Positions 35,121-44,759 are shown, numbered from the stretch's first letter. The stretch is 64,000 bases of DNA from Variovorax sp. UMC13 (GCF_014170375.1 NZ_LZZW01000016.1:62001-126000), one strand, 5' to 3'. Numbers and translations are program-made. Notes: generated by a model from the letters alone, not told the origin.

Positions 35121-36220
35121 GTTCTCTGCACTCCGGCGTTGAGGTGCCGTTCGATCCAACGGCTGTAGTGGGACATCGCCAGGCAGGCCACCAGGTAGAT
35201 CGCCGCGACGAACAGTTCACCCTCGAGGAAGAAGCGGCGCCATTGCGGGTCGCCCAGCGCCAGCTGCACCGCGCCCGTGAGGTCGTAGAGGCTCACGATG
35301 GTGACCAGCGAGGTGTCCTTGAAGGCGCCGATGAAGGTGTTGACGATGGCCGGCACCACCAGCCGCAACGCCTGGGGCATGACGATCTTGCGTTGCGTCT
35401 TCCAGTACGACAGCCCCAGCGAATGCGCGGCCTCCACCTGCCCGGCAGGCAGCGCCTGCAGGCCGCCGCGGATCACTTCGGCCAGGTAGGCCGCAGTGAA
35501 CAGCGTCATGCCCACCAGCACCCGCAGCAGCACGTCGATGGTGCCGCCGCCCGGCATGAACAGCGGCAGCACGAAGGAGGCCATGAAGAGCACGCTGATC
35601 AACGGCACGCCGCGCACGATCTCGATGAACAGCACGCACAGCGTGCGGATGGCCGACAGCTTCGACTGCCGGCCCAGCGCCAGCAGGATGGCGAGCGGGA
35701 AGGCCACCACCAGGCTCACGGTGGACAGCAGCAGCGTGAGCGGCAGGCCGCCCCACAGCGCGGTCTCCACCGATGTCAGGCCCAGCACGCCGCCGCGCAT
35801 CAGCACGTAGAGCACCGCCAGGCTCAGCACCCAGACCACGACCAGCGCCGGGCGCCAGCAGGCGCGCAGGCAGCTCGCCACCAGCAGCGACACCAGCAGC
35901 GCGCAGGCCACCAGCGGCCGCCACTGCTCGTCGAAGGGATAGCGGCCGAAGAGGATCAGCCGCCCCTTCTCCGCCACCACGCCCCAGCACGCGCCCACGC
36001 CCTCGGCGGCGCGGCAGGCCGCGAGGTCGGCCTTGAACACCGCATGCAGCACGGCCCAGTCGAAGAGCGGCGGCACGATCCGCACCAGCAGCGCGAGCAG
36101 GGCCAGGGTCATCAGGCCGCCGAGCCAGCTGCGGAACAGGTGGCGCCGCAGCCAGTGCACGGCACCCGATTGCGAGCGCGGCGCGGGCCGCGCCGCGATG
36201 AAGACGCCGCGCTCAGTCAT
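35117..36220 (-). CDS. General amino acid ABC permease (AapM type)
   Basis: 367 residues, long for a PAAT permease because of an extended N-terminal half with extra membrane segments (residues 35-145), as in AapM. The conserved permease core has [24 protein letters not shown] and the EAA loop [17 protein letters not shown], then [20 protein letters not shown]. The ATG at 36220 overlaps the end of the AapQ-type gene by 8 bp. It pairs with that permease. Confidence 0.92.
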
Positions 36221-37391
36221 GGCCGCCCCTGAACTTCGCACGCCGGTTGTAGGTGCTCATGAAGGCCGAGGTCAGCAGCGACATCGCGAGGAAGCAGGCC
36301 ATCATCAAGGCGATGCATTCGATCGCGCGGCCGGTCTGGTTCAGCGAGGTGGCGCTGATCGACACCAGGTCCGGGTAGCCCACGGCGACGCCCAGCGAGG
36401 AGGCCTTGGTGAGGTTCAGGTACTGGCTCGTGAGCGGCGGGATGACCACGCGCAGGGCCTGCGGCAGCAGCACCAGCCGCAGCGCCTTGCCGCGCGACAG
36501 GCCGATGGCCGCGCTGGCCTCGCTCTGGCCGCGCGGCACCGACTGGATGCCGGCGCGCACGATCTCCGCGATGTAGCTCGCCGTGTAGAAGCTCAGGCCC
36601 AGCAGGATCGTGAGGTACTCGGGCGTCACCGCGCCGCCGCCGATCACGCTGACCTCGGTGCGCGTGGGCACATCGAGCCCCGCGGGCGACCCACCGGCCA
36701 GCCAGCCCGCCGCGGCCAGGCCGGCCATCAGCAGCAGCGAGGGCAAGGCCACGGGCCAGGCGCGCCCGGTCGCCTCGCGGTGTTGCCGCGCCCGGCGCGC
36801 CCAGGCCCGTGCCGCGAGCGCGCCCAGCGCCAGGCCGGCCAGCGTGCCCAGGTGCCCGGCGTGCCACACCGGCAGCGGGAACTGCAGGCCGTTCTTGCTC
36901 AGGAAGAAACCGGCCACCGGGTTCACCGCGCCCTCGATGCTGGGCAGGAACTCGGTCAGCGCGAAGTACCACATCAACAATTGCAGCAGCACCGGCACGC
37001 TGCGCATCACCTCGACGTAGCTGGCGCAGGCGCCGCGCACCAGCAGGTTGTGCGACAGGCGCCCGATGCCGACCAGCGTGCCGATCACGGTCGCCAGGGC
37101 GATCCCGACCAGGGCCACGCGCAGCGTATTGGTCAGGCCCACGAGGTAGGCCCTGCCGTAGCTGTCGGCGGCGTCGAAGGGCAGGATGCTTTCGCCGATC
37201 GCGAAGCCCGCCGGCTGCAGGATGAAGTCGAAGCCACTCTGCACGCCGCGCGCGCGCAGGTTCTCCAGCGTGTTGTGCAGCAGGTAGGCGCCGGCGGCGA
37301 GCAGCACCAGCAGGGTCAGCAGCTGGTAGGCCAGCGCGCGGAACGACGGGTTGCGCCAGCGCCAGCGGAAGGGAGGAGAAGGTGGACGCAT
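36213..37391 (-). CDS. General amino acid ABC permease (AapQ type)
   Basis: 392 residues. The N-terminal helix is followed by a periplasmic loop (NTLENLRARGVQSGFDFI) and VEVMRSVPVLLQLLMWYFAL. A long middle insertion precedes the EAA loop IAEIVRAGIQSVPRGQ, then AIGLSRGKALRLVLLPQALR. This split-core arrangement is the AapQ hallmark. It follows the binding-protein gene by 25 bp. Confidence 0.92.
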   Translation of the reverse strand: MRPPSPPFRWRWRNPSFRALAYQLLTLLVLLAAGAYLLHNTLENLRARGVQSGFDFILQPAGFAIGESILPFDAADSYGRAYLVGLTNTLRVALVGIALATVIGTLVGIGRLSHNLLVRGACASYVEVMRSVPVLLQLLMWYFALTEFLPSIEGAVNPVAGFFLSKNGLQFPLPVWHAGHLGTLAGLALGALAARAWARRARQHREATGRAWPVALPSLLLMAGLAAAGWLAGGSPAGLDVPTRTEVSVIGGGAVTPEYLTILLGLSFYTASYIAEIVRAGIQSVPRGQSEASAAIGLSRGKALRLVLLPQALRVVIPPLTSQYLNLTKASSLGVAVGYPDLVSISATSLNQTGRAIECIALMMACFLAMSLLTSAFMSTYNRRAKFRGGHD

Positions 37392-37416
37392 GGAGCGATT
37401 CCCGATCGGCTGTCAG

Positions 37417-38457
37417 TCAGCGCACCGGCGGCGCATAGACCAGGCCGCCCTTGCTCCACAGGTTGTTGGCGCCGCGCGGCAGCTTCAGCACGCTGTTCGG
37501 CCCCATGTTGCGCTCGTACATCTCGCCGTAGTTGCCCACGGCCTCGATCGCACGAAGAGCCCACTCCTTGTCGAGGCCCAGCAGCTTGCCCGTGTCTTCG
37601 GAGGTGCCGAGGATGCGCTGCACCACCGGTTCGGCGCTGGTGGTCTTGAGCTGCGCCGCGTTGGCGCGCGTGATGCCCGCCTCTTCCGCTTCGATCAGCG
37701 CGAAGCCGACCCACTTGACGATGGCCGCGAACTCCTCGTCGCCGCGCCGCACGGCCGGGCCCAGCGGCTCCTTGCTGATCAGCTCCGGCAGGATCACATG
37801 GTCGTCGGGGTTGCTGGCCTCGCCGTTGCGCACGCCGGCCAGGCCGGAGATCTCGTGCGTGTAGGCCTGGCATCGGCCGGAGAAATAGGCCTTGTTCGCC
37901 GCCTCGCGCGTGTCGAAGACCACCGACTTCAGCGCGCTGCCCGATGCCTTGGAGTAGTCGCTGAGGTTCTTCTCGGTGGTGGTGCCGCCCTGCACGCACA
38001 CGGTGGCGCCCTTCAGCTGCTTGGCGCTGGTGATCTTGCTCTTCTTCGGCACCATGAAGCCCTGGCCGTCGAAGTAGGTGATGCCGGTGAAGGTGATGCC
38101 CAGCGAGGCATCGCGCGCCAGCGTCCAGGTGGTGTTGCGCGACAGCACGTCGATCTCGCCCGACTGCAGCACCGCGAAGCGCTGCGAGGCGTTGAGCGGC
38201 ACCCACTTGACCTTGGTGGCGTCGCCCAGCAGCGCGGCGGCCACCGAGCGGCACACGTCGACGTCCATCCCGGCCCAGACGCCCTGGCTGTCGGCGGCGG
38301 CGAAGCCCGGCACGTTGGGCGCGACGCCGCAGTTGAGGTGGCCGCGCGCCTTGATGGCGTCGATGGTCTTGCCCGCGTGCGCCGGAACCGACGCGAGCGT
38401 GGCCAGGCCGAGCAGGGCCAGCGCGGCCGCATTTTTTCTGAGCGATTCGTGGAACAT
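37417..38457 (-). CDS. General amino acid ABC substrate-binding protein (AapJ type)
   Basis: 346 residues. A signal peptide (cleaved after VPAHA near residue 28) precedes KTIDAIKARGHLNCGVAPNVPGFAA, the AapJ opening. TTWTLARDASLGITFTGITYFDGQGFMV and QGGTTTEKNLSDY are also characteristic. It binds broad-range L-amino acids in known systems. The operon context (FAD oxidase, aldehyde dehydrogenase) suggests the imported compound is an amino acid or amine that is oxidatively deaminated. Confidence 0.93.
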   Translation of the reverse strand: MFHESLRKNAAALALLGLATLASVPAHAGKTIDAIKARGHLNCGVAPNVPGFAAADSQGVWAGMDVDVCRSVAAALLGDATKVKWVPLNASQRFAVLQSGEIDVLSRNTTWTLARDASLGITFTGITYFDGQGFMVPKKSKITSAKQLKGATVCVQGGTTTEKNLSDYSKASGSALKSVVFDTREAANKAYFSGRCQAYTHEISGLAGVRNGEASNPDDHVILPELISKEPLGPAVRRGDEEFAAIVKWVGFALIEAEEAGITRANAAQLKTTSAEPVVQRILGTSEDTGKLLGLDKEWALRAIEAVGNYGEMYERNMGPNSVLKLPRGANNLWSKGGLVYAPPVR

Positions 38458-38505
38458 GGTTGTCTCCTGTGGAAGAAGGTTGGAACGGGGTGGGAACGAT
38501 GCGGG

Positions 38506-39912
38506 TCAGGCGCTCGCCGGCAGCACGGCCCGGCGGCGGATGGCGGTGAACTTGATGTCGGTCATTGCCAGCACGGATTCGCCCACGCCTTCGCGGCCGA
38601 TCCCGGTGCCCTTGATGCCACCGAAGGGCATGCTGTCGACGCGCCAGTCGGTGGCGTCGTTGAGCAGCACCGCACCCACCTCGAGCGCATCGGCCGCGTC
38701 CAGCGCGACGTCGATGTCCTGCGTGAAGATGGCGGCCTGCAGGCCGTAGGGCTGCGCGTTGGCGATGGCCACCGCTTCGCCGAGGTCGGCGAAGGGCAGC
38801 AGGAAGCTGACGGGGCCGAACACCTCTTCGGCCACCGCGGGGTGCTCGGGCGCCAGGCCCTCGAACACGGCCGAGCGGATCTGCCGGCCGTCGCGCTGCC
38901 CGCCCGCGAGCAGGCGGCCGTCGCGCGTGGCATGCGCGATGGTCGCCATCACCGCATCGGCATGCGCGTCGTGGATCATGCAGCCGTAGTCGGAGGCCTC
39001 GTCCTGCTTCGGCCCGGGTCGAAGCGACTCGGTCGCGGCCACGAAGGCATCGCGAAAGCGCGGGTAGATGTCCCGGTGCACCAGCACGCGCTGCACGTGC
39101 AGGCAGTTCTGCCCCGCGGCCCACAGCGCGCCGGAGGCGCAGCGCTGCACGGCGTCGTCGAAGTGGGCATCGGGCATCACGATGGTCGGGCAGTTGCCGC
39201 CCAGCTCCATGGCCAGGCGCTTGACGCCGGCCGCGGCCGCCACCGCCTGGCCCGCGGCACGCCCGCCGGTCAGCGACACCATCTGCACCCGCGCATCGGC
39301 CACCAGCGCGCGGCCGACCTCGGTGCCGCCCACCAGCACCTGCAGGATCCGCGGCGGCAGGCCGGCCTCCTCGAGCACGGCGGCCAGCGCCAGCGCCGAC
39401 AGCGGCGTGGCCGGATGCGGCTTGAGCAGCACGGTGTTGCCGGCCGCGATGGCGGGCGCGATCTTGTGGGCCACCAGGTTCAGCGGATCGTTGTAGGGCG
39501 TGATCGCGACCACGATGCCCAGCGGCACGCGGCGCGACCAGCCCATGCGGCCGGCACCGCCGGCCTCGCCGTCCAGCGGCACGGTCTCGATGCCCAGGCG
39601 CCGCGCCTCCTCGGCGGCCAGCAGCAGCGTGGCGCCGCAGCGCGCGACTTCCAGCCGCGCCTCGCGCAGGGTCTTGATGCCTTCCCGCGCGATGCGCAGG
39701 GCGAAGGCCTCGGTACGCTCGGCCACCAGCTGCGCCGCGCGGCGCAGGATCGCGGCCCGGGCGTGCGGCGTCATCGAGCGCGCATCGCCGCGGGCCCGGT
39801 GCGCATCGGCCAGCGCGCGCTCGACGGCGTCGGCATCGGCCACCGGCAGCTCGGCGATGAGGCTGCGGTCTTCGGGGTCCCGCACCTGCAGGAAATGGGC
39901 TTCAGAGTTCAT
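38506..39912 (-). CDS. Aldehyde dehydrogenase
   Basis: 468 residues. The cofactor segment ITPYNDPLNLVAHK replaces the usual PWNFP. The catalytic Glu lies in MELGGNCPTIV and the Cys in WAAGQNCLHVQRVLV. VFGPVSFLLPF and PFGGIKGTGIGREG complete the fold. The PYNDP and GQNCLHVQ variants resemble the lactaldehyde/phosphonoacetaldehyde/sulfoacetaldehyde dehydrogenase branch, so a substituted small aldehyde is possible. The ATG at 39912 overlaps the FAD oxidase gene by 11 bp. It would oxidise the aldehyde formed by that oxidase (inference). Confidence 0.87.
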   Translation of the reverse strand: MNSEAHFLQVRDPEDRSLIAELPVADADAVERALADAHRARGDARSMTPHARAAILRRAAQLVAERTEAFALRIAREGIKTLREARLEVARCGATLLLAAEEARRLGIETVPLDGEAGGAGRMGWSRRVPLGIVVAITPYNDPLNLVAHKIAPAIAAGNTVLLKPHPATPLSALALAAVLEEAGLPPRILQVLVGGTEVGRALVADARVQMVSLTGGRAAGQAVAAAAGVKRLAMELGGNCPTIVMPDAHFDDAVQRCASGALWAAGQNCLHVQRVLVHRDIYPRFRDAFVAATESLRPGPKQDEASDYGCMIHDAHADAVMATIAHATRDGRLLAGGQRDGRQIRSAVFEGLAPEHPAVAEEVFGPVSFLLPFADLGEAVAIANAQPYGLQAAIFTQDIDVALDAADALEVGAVLLNDATDWRVDSMPFGGIKGTGIGREGVGESVLAMTDIKFTAIRRRAVLPASA

Positions 39913-41182
39913 CGCGGAGCATGTACCAGGCCGTGGCTGCGCCGACGTACGCGCGCCGCAGCCCATGAAAGGGAATCGTCCTCACGGACGTGACGGGGAA
40001 CGGCAGGGCATCGGCCGCGCCGCCGAGGTGGGCCGCGATCGCGCGCCCCATCGCGGTGGCCATGGCGATGCCGCGGCCGTTGTAGCCCAGCGCGACCAGC
40101 AGGCCGGACGCGGGCTCGTGCAGGTGCGGCGTGCGGTCGACCGTCATCGCCACGCGACCGCTCCAGCGGTAGTCGATGGGCTGCGCCGCCAGCGCGGGGA
40201 ACAGCGCCGCCACGGCCTTGTGCAGGTGCGCATAGTCCGCCGCCGCCGTGGGCTCACCGAACTGGCCGCGGCCGCCGAGGATCAGCCGGTCCTGCGCATC
40301 CTTGCGGTAATACAGCACCAGCCGGCGCGTGTCGGACACCGCATGCCGGCCCGGCAGGATCTGCTGCGACAGCGCGGGCGACAGCGGCGCGGTCGCGACC
40401 TGGAAGCTGTTGGCCGCGACCACCGATTGCTTCAGGTCCGGAATGAGCCCGTCGGTGTAGCCGTTGGTGGCGATCACGACGCGCGGCGCACGCACGGCAC
40501 CCGCCGGCGTGCGGACGGTCCACCCGCCGCCTTCGCGCTCGAGCGCCGTGGCGGGCGATCGCGCATGGATGCGCACGCCCAGCGCCGTGGCCACGCGCGC
40601 CAGTTCACGCGCATAGGCCAGCGGATGCACCGAGCCGCCGCGCGGATCGAGCAGCGCGCCGGTGTAGCGCGCCGAGCCGATCAGCGCGCGGGTCTGCGCG
40701 CCGTCGAGCATGCGCATGTCCACGCCCAGCGCGCGCCATGCGTCGCAGCGGGCTTCCAGATCGGGCAGCGCGGTGTCGCGGTGCGCGGGCTGCAGCCAGC
40801 CGGGCCGCAGGGCCTCGCAGTCGAGCGCATGCTTGCGCACCAGATCGAACACCAGGTCGGGCGCGCTGCCGACGAAGCGGATCATGCGATCGGCCACCTC
40901 GGCCGGGTACTTCTGCCGCGTGCGCGGCGGGTCGAAGGCGAAGCCCGGGTTGACCTGGCCGCCGTTGCGGCCCGAGGCGCCCCAGCCGACCTCGGCCGCC
41001 TCCAGCAGCACCACGCGGGCGCCGGCCTCGGCCGCGTGCAGCGCGGTCGACAGCCCGGTGAAGCCGCCGCCGACGACCACCACGTCGGCCTGCGCCTGCG
41101 TGTCCAGCGGCGTGCCGACGGGCGCAGGCGGCGCCGAGGCAGCCCAGGCCGACGGCGGCATGTGCAGCGTCGTCGGGTTCAT
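39902..41182 (-). CDS. FAD-dependent amine/amino-acid oxidase (DAO family, PuuB-like)
   Basis: 426 residues. The GGGFTG Rossmann motif lies at 38-43, followed by STALHAAEAGARVVLLEA. The GWGASGRNGGQVNPGF segment and C-terminal DYRWSGRVAMTVDRTPHLHE, then GYNGRGIAMATAMGRAIA match gamma-glutamylputrescine oxidase and related DadA-fold amine oxidases. It would oxidise a primary or secondary amine to an imine or aldehyde, with RidA and the aldehyde dehydrogenase acting afterwards. It overlaps the HAD gene by 4 bp. Confidence 0.87.
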   Translation of the reverse strand: MNPTTLHMPPSAWAASAPPAPVGTPLDTQAQADVVVVGGGFTGLSTALHAAEAGARVVLLEAAEVGWGASGRNGGQVNPGFAFDPPRTRQKYPAEVADRMIRFVGSAPDLVFDLVRKHALDCEALRPGWLQPAHRDTALPDLEARCDAWRALGVDMRMLDGAQTRALIGSARYTGALLDPRGGSVHPLAYARELARVATALGVRIHARSPATALEREGGGWTVRTPAGAVRAPRVVIATNGYTDGLIPDLKQSVVAANSFQVATAPLSPALSQQILPGRHAVSDTRRLVLYYRKDAQDRLILGGRGQFGEPTAAADYAHLHKAVAALFPALAAQPIDYRWSGRVAMTVDRTPHLHEPASGLLVALGYNGRGIAMATAMGRAIAAHLGGAADALPFPVTSVRTIPFHGLRRAYVGAATAWYMLRDEL

Positions 41183-41871
41183 GCGCCCAGCAACTCCGGC
41201 AGCGCACGCAGGTCGGGCAGCTCTTCGTAGGGCTTCCACGCGGCCACGGCCTGCATGCCGCGCCGGTTGATCCACACCGCGCGCACGCCGAGGCCGTGGC
41301 AGGCCTGCATGTCCAGGTCCATGCCCATCGCGACGTGCACGGTCTCGCTCCTGTCCACGCCCATCGCGTGGTACGCGTGCTCGAACAGGCGATGGCTGGG
41401 CTTGTAGGCGCGCGCCTGTTCGGCCGTGATCACATGGTCGAAGGGCACGCCCAGCAGGCGCAGGTTGTGGGCGATCAGGTCGTTGTCGGAGTTGGTGAAG
41501 ATCGCGAGCCGATAGCGCGCCTTCAGCCGCGTGAGCGCCGCCACCGTGTCCGGATGGGGGCCCATGGTCTTGATCGACTCGGCCACCTGCTCGACGTCGT
41601 CGGCGCTGGCCGCCACGCCATGTTCCTGGAAGGCCGCGGCGAAGCCCTGGCGCAGGATCGACTTGTAGAGCAGGTGGTCCTTCTGCGTCTCGAGCCGACG
41701 CGAGTGGCGCGAGAAGGTCGTCAGCAATTCCATCGGCTCGAGGTGCGCCGCATCGCGGCGGGCCAGCACGTCGGCGACCTGCGCGCTCAGCACTTCATAC
41801 CACTGCACGAGGGTGCCGTAGCAGTCGAAGCTGATGACTTTCGGGGGAGAGGAGGAAAACGCAGGGTGCAT
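41179..41871 (-). CDS. HAD hydrolase, haloacid dehalogenase type II-like (intact)
   Basis: 230 residues. VISFDCYGTLVQW (nucleophile Asp16), then the helical cap, motif II FTNSDNDLI, motif III lysine in ARAYKPSHRLFEH and MGMDLDMQACHGLG as motif IV. It is the intact paralogue of the frameshifted gene at 23063-23775 and sits in the same position next to a GntR gene in a similar operon. L-2-haloacid dehalogenases have this architecture, but here a phosphatase or another hydrolase role is equally possible. Confidence 0.87.
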   Translation of the reverse strand: MHPAFSSSPPKVISFDCYGTLVQWYEVLSAQVADVLARRDAAHLEPMELLTTFSRHSRRLETQKDHLLYKSILRQGFAAAFQEHGVAASADDVEQVAESIKTMGPHPDTVAALTRLKARYRLAIFTNSDNDLIAHNLRLLGVPFDHVITAEQARAYKPSHRLFEHAYHAMGVDRSETVHVAMGMDLDMQACHGLGVRAVWINRRGMQAVAAWKPYEELPDLRALPELLGA

Positions 41872-41952
41872 GATTTCAGCGGGCGGTCTTTCGCGCCCGA
41901 AGGATGTCGATGAAGGGGGTGGAAGGGGTGCTTCTGCCGGCTGCGGTCCCGC

Positions 41953-42654
41953 TCAGCGAGAGGCGGCGGCGCCGGCGCCGTCGATGCCCTGCGCCTTGAC
42001 GTCGAGGTAGGCATCCCACGCGTGCCGGCGGAACAGCGCGCCGGCGCGCTCGGGCTCACCCGCGAGCAGCACGTCGAGCATGGGACGGTGCGCCTCGACC
42101 AGGCGCGTCGAGGCCCGCGGCTCGTTGTTGGCCGCCACGATCAGCATCTGCAGCTGCGCAGCGACGCGCTCGTACTGCGTGAGCAGGCGACGGTGGCCGG
42201 CCGCGGCGATCACGGCCTTGTGGAAGTGGAAGTCGGCCGCGTCGACCTGTTCGTCCGCGGCGCCGGACGCGCAGGCCTGGTCGAGCAGGGAGAAGGCCTG
42301 CCGGATCGGCGCGGGGTCGATGCGGCCCTCCATCACGCCGGTGGTCACGACTTCGGCGCCCAGGCCCTCGAGCGCCGCGCGCAGCGTGAACAGCTCCCAG
42401 GCGTCTTCCTCGGTCAGGCCCACCACCTCCCACGAGGCATAGGGGCGCTGGGCCACCAGGCCCTCGGTCAGCAGCTTCTGCAGCGCGGAGCGGACCGTGC
42501 CGCGCGACACCGCCATCTCGGCCGAAAGACGCATCTCGGTCAGCCGCGCGCCGGGCGGGTACTGGCGCGAGACGAGCGCCTGCCGCAGTTCGTCCGCGGC
42601 GCGGTCTTCCAGGCTGCGGCGGTTGAGGGATCGAAGAGGAATCGGTGTGGCCAT
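41953..42654 (-). CDS. GntR-family regulator, FCD subfamily (paralogue of 22336-23034)
   Basis: 233 residues. The wHTH is RAADELRQALVSRQYPPGA, then RLTEMRLSAEMAVSRGTVRS. The YASWEVVGLTEEDAWELFTLRA linker and an FCD domain (HKAVIAAAGH, EAHRPMLDVLLAG) follow. Its residues match the GntR at 22336-23034 at most conserved positions of the HTH and linker. An ATTGTCAACAATCGTCC operator lies 28 bp upstream. It heads the nine-gene operon that ends with ridA at 33950 and is probably autoregulated. The same site occurs twice at 28.2-28.35 kb. Confidence 0.9.
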   Translation of the reverse strand: MATPIPLRSLNRRSLEDRAADELRQALVSRQYPPGARLTEMRLSAEMAVSRGTVRSALQKLLTEGLVAQRPYASWEVVGLTEEDAWELFTLRAALEGLGAEVVTTGVMEGRIDPAPIRQAFSLLDQACASGAADEQVDAADFHFHKAVIAAAGHRRLLTQYERVAAQLQMLIVAANNEPRASTRLVEAHRPMLDVLLAGEPERAGALFRRHAWDAYLDVKAQGIDGAGAAASR

Positions 42655-42681
42655 GCGCCATTATTCAATTGGCGATTCCCG

Positions 42682-42698
42682 ATTGTCAACAATCGTCC
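42682..42698 (-). promoter_or_regulatory. GntR-type operator C (promoter of the GntR/oxidase operon)
   Basis: On the minus strand GGACGATTGTTGACAAT, differing at one position from operators A and B, 28 bp upstream of the GntR start in an AT-rich stretch. Confidence 0.7.
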
Positions 42699-42741
42699 AA
42701 CACGGCAAGACTCAGTGAAAACCCTTGGATGCCGCGAGACG

Positions 42742-42769
42742 CACCCGGCGCATGGACGCGCGCCGGGTG
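42742..42769 (-). terminator. Terminator-like hairpin after the ALDH7 gene
   Basis: CACCCGGCGC (42742-42751) and GCGCCGGGTG (42760-42769) form a perfect 10-bp stem with an 8-base loop, 9 bp after the ALDH7 stop. It separates the 54-42.8 kb operon from the GntR promoter. There is no strong T run. Confidence 0.6.
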
Positions 42770-42777
42770 GGTTTCCG

Positions 42778-44307
42778 CTACAGCGCGATGCGCTGGTCCC
42801 AGGGCGATTCGCCGCCCCAGTTGATGCACACGCTCTGGCGCCGCATGTAGCCCTTCCAGGCGTCGGAGCCCGCGGTGCGGCCGCCGCCGGTTTCCTTCTC
42901 GCCGCCGAAGGCCGCGCCGATGTCGGCGCCGGTGGTGCCCATGTTGACCTTGGCGATGCCGCAGTCGCTGCCCTGCGCGGAGAGGAACAGCTCGATGTTG
43001 CCCAGGTTCGAGCTGTGGATGCCCGAGGCCAGGCCCTGCGGCACGCCGTTGTGGATCGCGATGGCTTCCTCGAGCGTGTCGTAGGTCATCACGTAGACGA
43101 TGGGCGCGAAGGTCTCGTGCTGCACGCAGGGCCACTCGGGCTGCGTCTGCGTGATCAGCGTGGGCTCGACGTAGTGGCCCGGCCGGTCGATGCGCCTGCC
43201 GCCGTAGACCACCTTGCCGCCCAGGGCCACCGCCTGCGCGATGGCGTCCTCGTAGTGGCCGATGGCCGGTGCGTCGACCAGCGGGCCGATCACGGTGCCG
43301 GGCTCGCGCGGGTCGCCGACCTTGATCTGCGCGAAGGACTGCTTGAGCAGCTGCACCAGCGCGTCGGCCACCGTGCGCTGCACGATCACGCGGCGCGTGC
43401 TGGTGCAGCGCTGGCCGGTGGTGCCGACCGCGCCGAAGGTGATGCTGCGCGCGGCCAGCTTGAGGTCGGCTGTCTCGTCGACGATGCAGCCGTTGTTGCC
43501 CGAGCACTCGAGCATGTAGCGCCGGCCCAGCGCCGCGCCCACGATGTTCGCCACCTTGCGGCCCACGCCGCTCGAGCCGGTGAAGGAGACCAGCGCCACG
43601 CGCGGGTCGGCCACCAGGCGCTCGGCCACGGCGTTGTCGTCGGGGATGAAGAGCGTGAACACGCCCTCGAAGCCCAGCTCCTGCATCGCCTGGTTCGAGA
43701 GGTGCTGCAGCGCCAGCGCGGTCAGCGGCACCTTGGGGCTGGGCTTCCAGACCACGGTGTTGCCGCCGATGGCCGCGAGGAAACCGTTCTGCGCCCAGAC
43801 CGCGGCCGGGAAGTTGTAGGCCGAGATCACGCCCACCACGCCCAGCGGCAGCCACTGGTCGTACATGCGGTGCTTGGCGCGCTGCGACTGCTGCGTGAAG
43901 CCGTAGAGCATGCGCGACTGGCCGGCCGCAAGCGCCGCCATGTCGATCAGTTCGCGCACTTCGCTGCGGGCTTCCATCAGCGACTTGCCGGTGTCGAGCG
44001 CCACCACCGCCGCCAGGCCCTCGTGGTGCTGGGCCGCGAGTTCGCCGATGCGCGCGACCAATTCGCCGCGCCGCGGTGCCGGCACCATGCGCCAGCGCTG
44101 GTGCGTGGCCACGGCCGCGGCCATCACGGCCTCGTAGTCCTGCGCGGTGGCGCCGGCCACGCGGGCCGTGACGGTGCCGTCGGCGGGGTTGACCGCCTCG
44201 AAGGCCGCGCGGCCCTCGGTAGCGCTCCAGCCGCCGGTGCCGGTGCAGGCGCCGCCGTGGACCGGCTGGATGTGAAATTCGGAAAGGACTTCTTGGGTGT
44301 CGAACAT
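42778..44307 (-). CDS. ALDH7-family dehydrogenase (alpha-aminoadipate-semialdehyde type)
   Basis: 509 residues. ISAYNFPAAVWAQNG and KPSPKVPLTALA bind NAD. Catalytic Glu267 lies in LECSGNNG and Cys301 in GTTGQRCTSTRR. NMGTTGADIGAAFGGEKETG near the end is the ALDH7 (antiquitin) signature, a family that oxidises alpha-aminoadipate semialdehyde and other amino-aldehydes. It is the last gene of the aromatic-type operon (23 bp after the cupin gene), so a semialdehyde from ring cleavage is a second possible substrate. It would also suit the allysine expected from the kinase/phospho-lyase pair at 28-31 kb. Confidence 0.9.
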   Translation of the reverse strand: MFDTQEVLSEFHIQPVHGGACTGTGGWSATEGRAAFEAVNPADGTVTARVAGATAQDYEAVMAAAVATHQRWRMVPAPRRGELVARIGELAAQHHEGLAAVVALDTGKSLMEARSEVRELIDMAALAAGQSRMLYGFTQQSQRAKHRMYDQWLPLGVVGVISAYNFPAAVWAQNGFLAAIGGNTVVWKPSPKVPLTALALQHLSNQAMQELGFEGVFTLFIPDDNAVAERLVADPRVALVSFTGSSGVGRKVANIVGAALGRRYMLECSGNNGCIVDETADLKLAARSITFGAVGTTGQRCTSTRRVIVQRTVADALVQLLKQSFAQIKVGDPREPGTVIGPLVDAPAIGHYEDAIAQAVALGGKVVYGGRRIDRPGHYVEPTLITQTQPEWPCVQHETFAPIVYVMTYDTLEEAIAIHNGVPQGLASGIHSSNLGNIELFLSAQGSDCGIAKVNMGTTGADIGAAFGGEKETGGGRTAGSDAWKGYMRRQSVCINWGGESPWDQRIAL

Positions 44308-44330
44308 GGGAGGACTCTGGATGCGAAGAC

Positions 44331-44759
44331 TCAGGACTTGGACAGGAAACCGCCGATGCTTTCATCGGTGTGGAACACGGGCTTCTCGTGGTAGTGCGGC
44401 CCGTCGTAGATCTCGATCAGCACGCTGCGCTCGTGCGCCAGCGTCGGGCCATGGGGATGGTCCTTGGGGTTCATGTAGAAGGAGCCCGCGGTCAGCGTGA
44501 GCTGGCTGTCGGTGTACTCGTAGCGGCCTTCGAGGCAGTACATGAACTGGTTGGAAGCATGCGAGTGCTTGACCGGGATGCGCCCGCCCTTCTCGTATTC
44601 GAGCAGCGCGATGCTGGCGCCGGTCTCGGCGTTCTTCCACAGGAAGTACTGGCGAAAGCCGTACTCGGGGAAGTCGATCCATTGCGCGGCGTCCAGATCC
44701 TGCGTGCGGATCAGCACCTCCAGCGTCTTCATCAGGGCTTCGTTCGGGACCGGGTTCAT
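44331..44759 (-). CDS. Small cupin-domain protein
   Basis: 142 residues, one cupin barrel. Motif 1 is RIPVKHSHASNQFMYCLEGRYEYT with three His candidates; motif 2 is GSFYMNPKDHPHGPTL. The His-rich motifs suggest a bound divalent metal. Small cupins include dioxygenases of aromatic ketones and acetylacetone as well as isomerases. In an operon with an extradiol enzyme it may be an auxiliary dioxygenase or a stabilising partner. Start overlaps the RraA-like stop (ATGA). Confidence 0.75.
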   Translation of the reverse strand: MNPVPNEALMKTLEVLIRTQDLDAAQWIDFPEYGFRQYFLWKNAETGASIALLEYEKGGRIPVKHSHASNQFMYCLEGRYEYTDSQLTLTAGSFYMNPKDHPHGPTLAHERSVLIEIYDGPHYHEKPVFHTDESIGGFLSKS

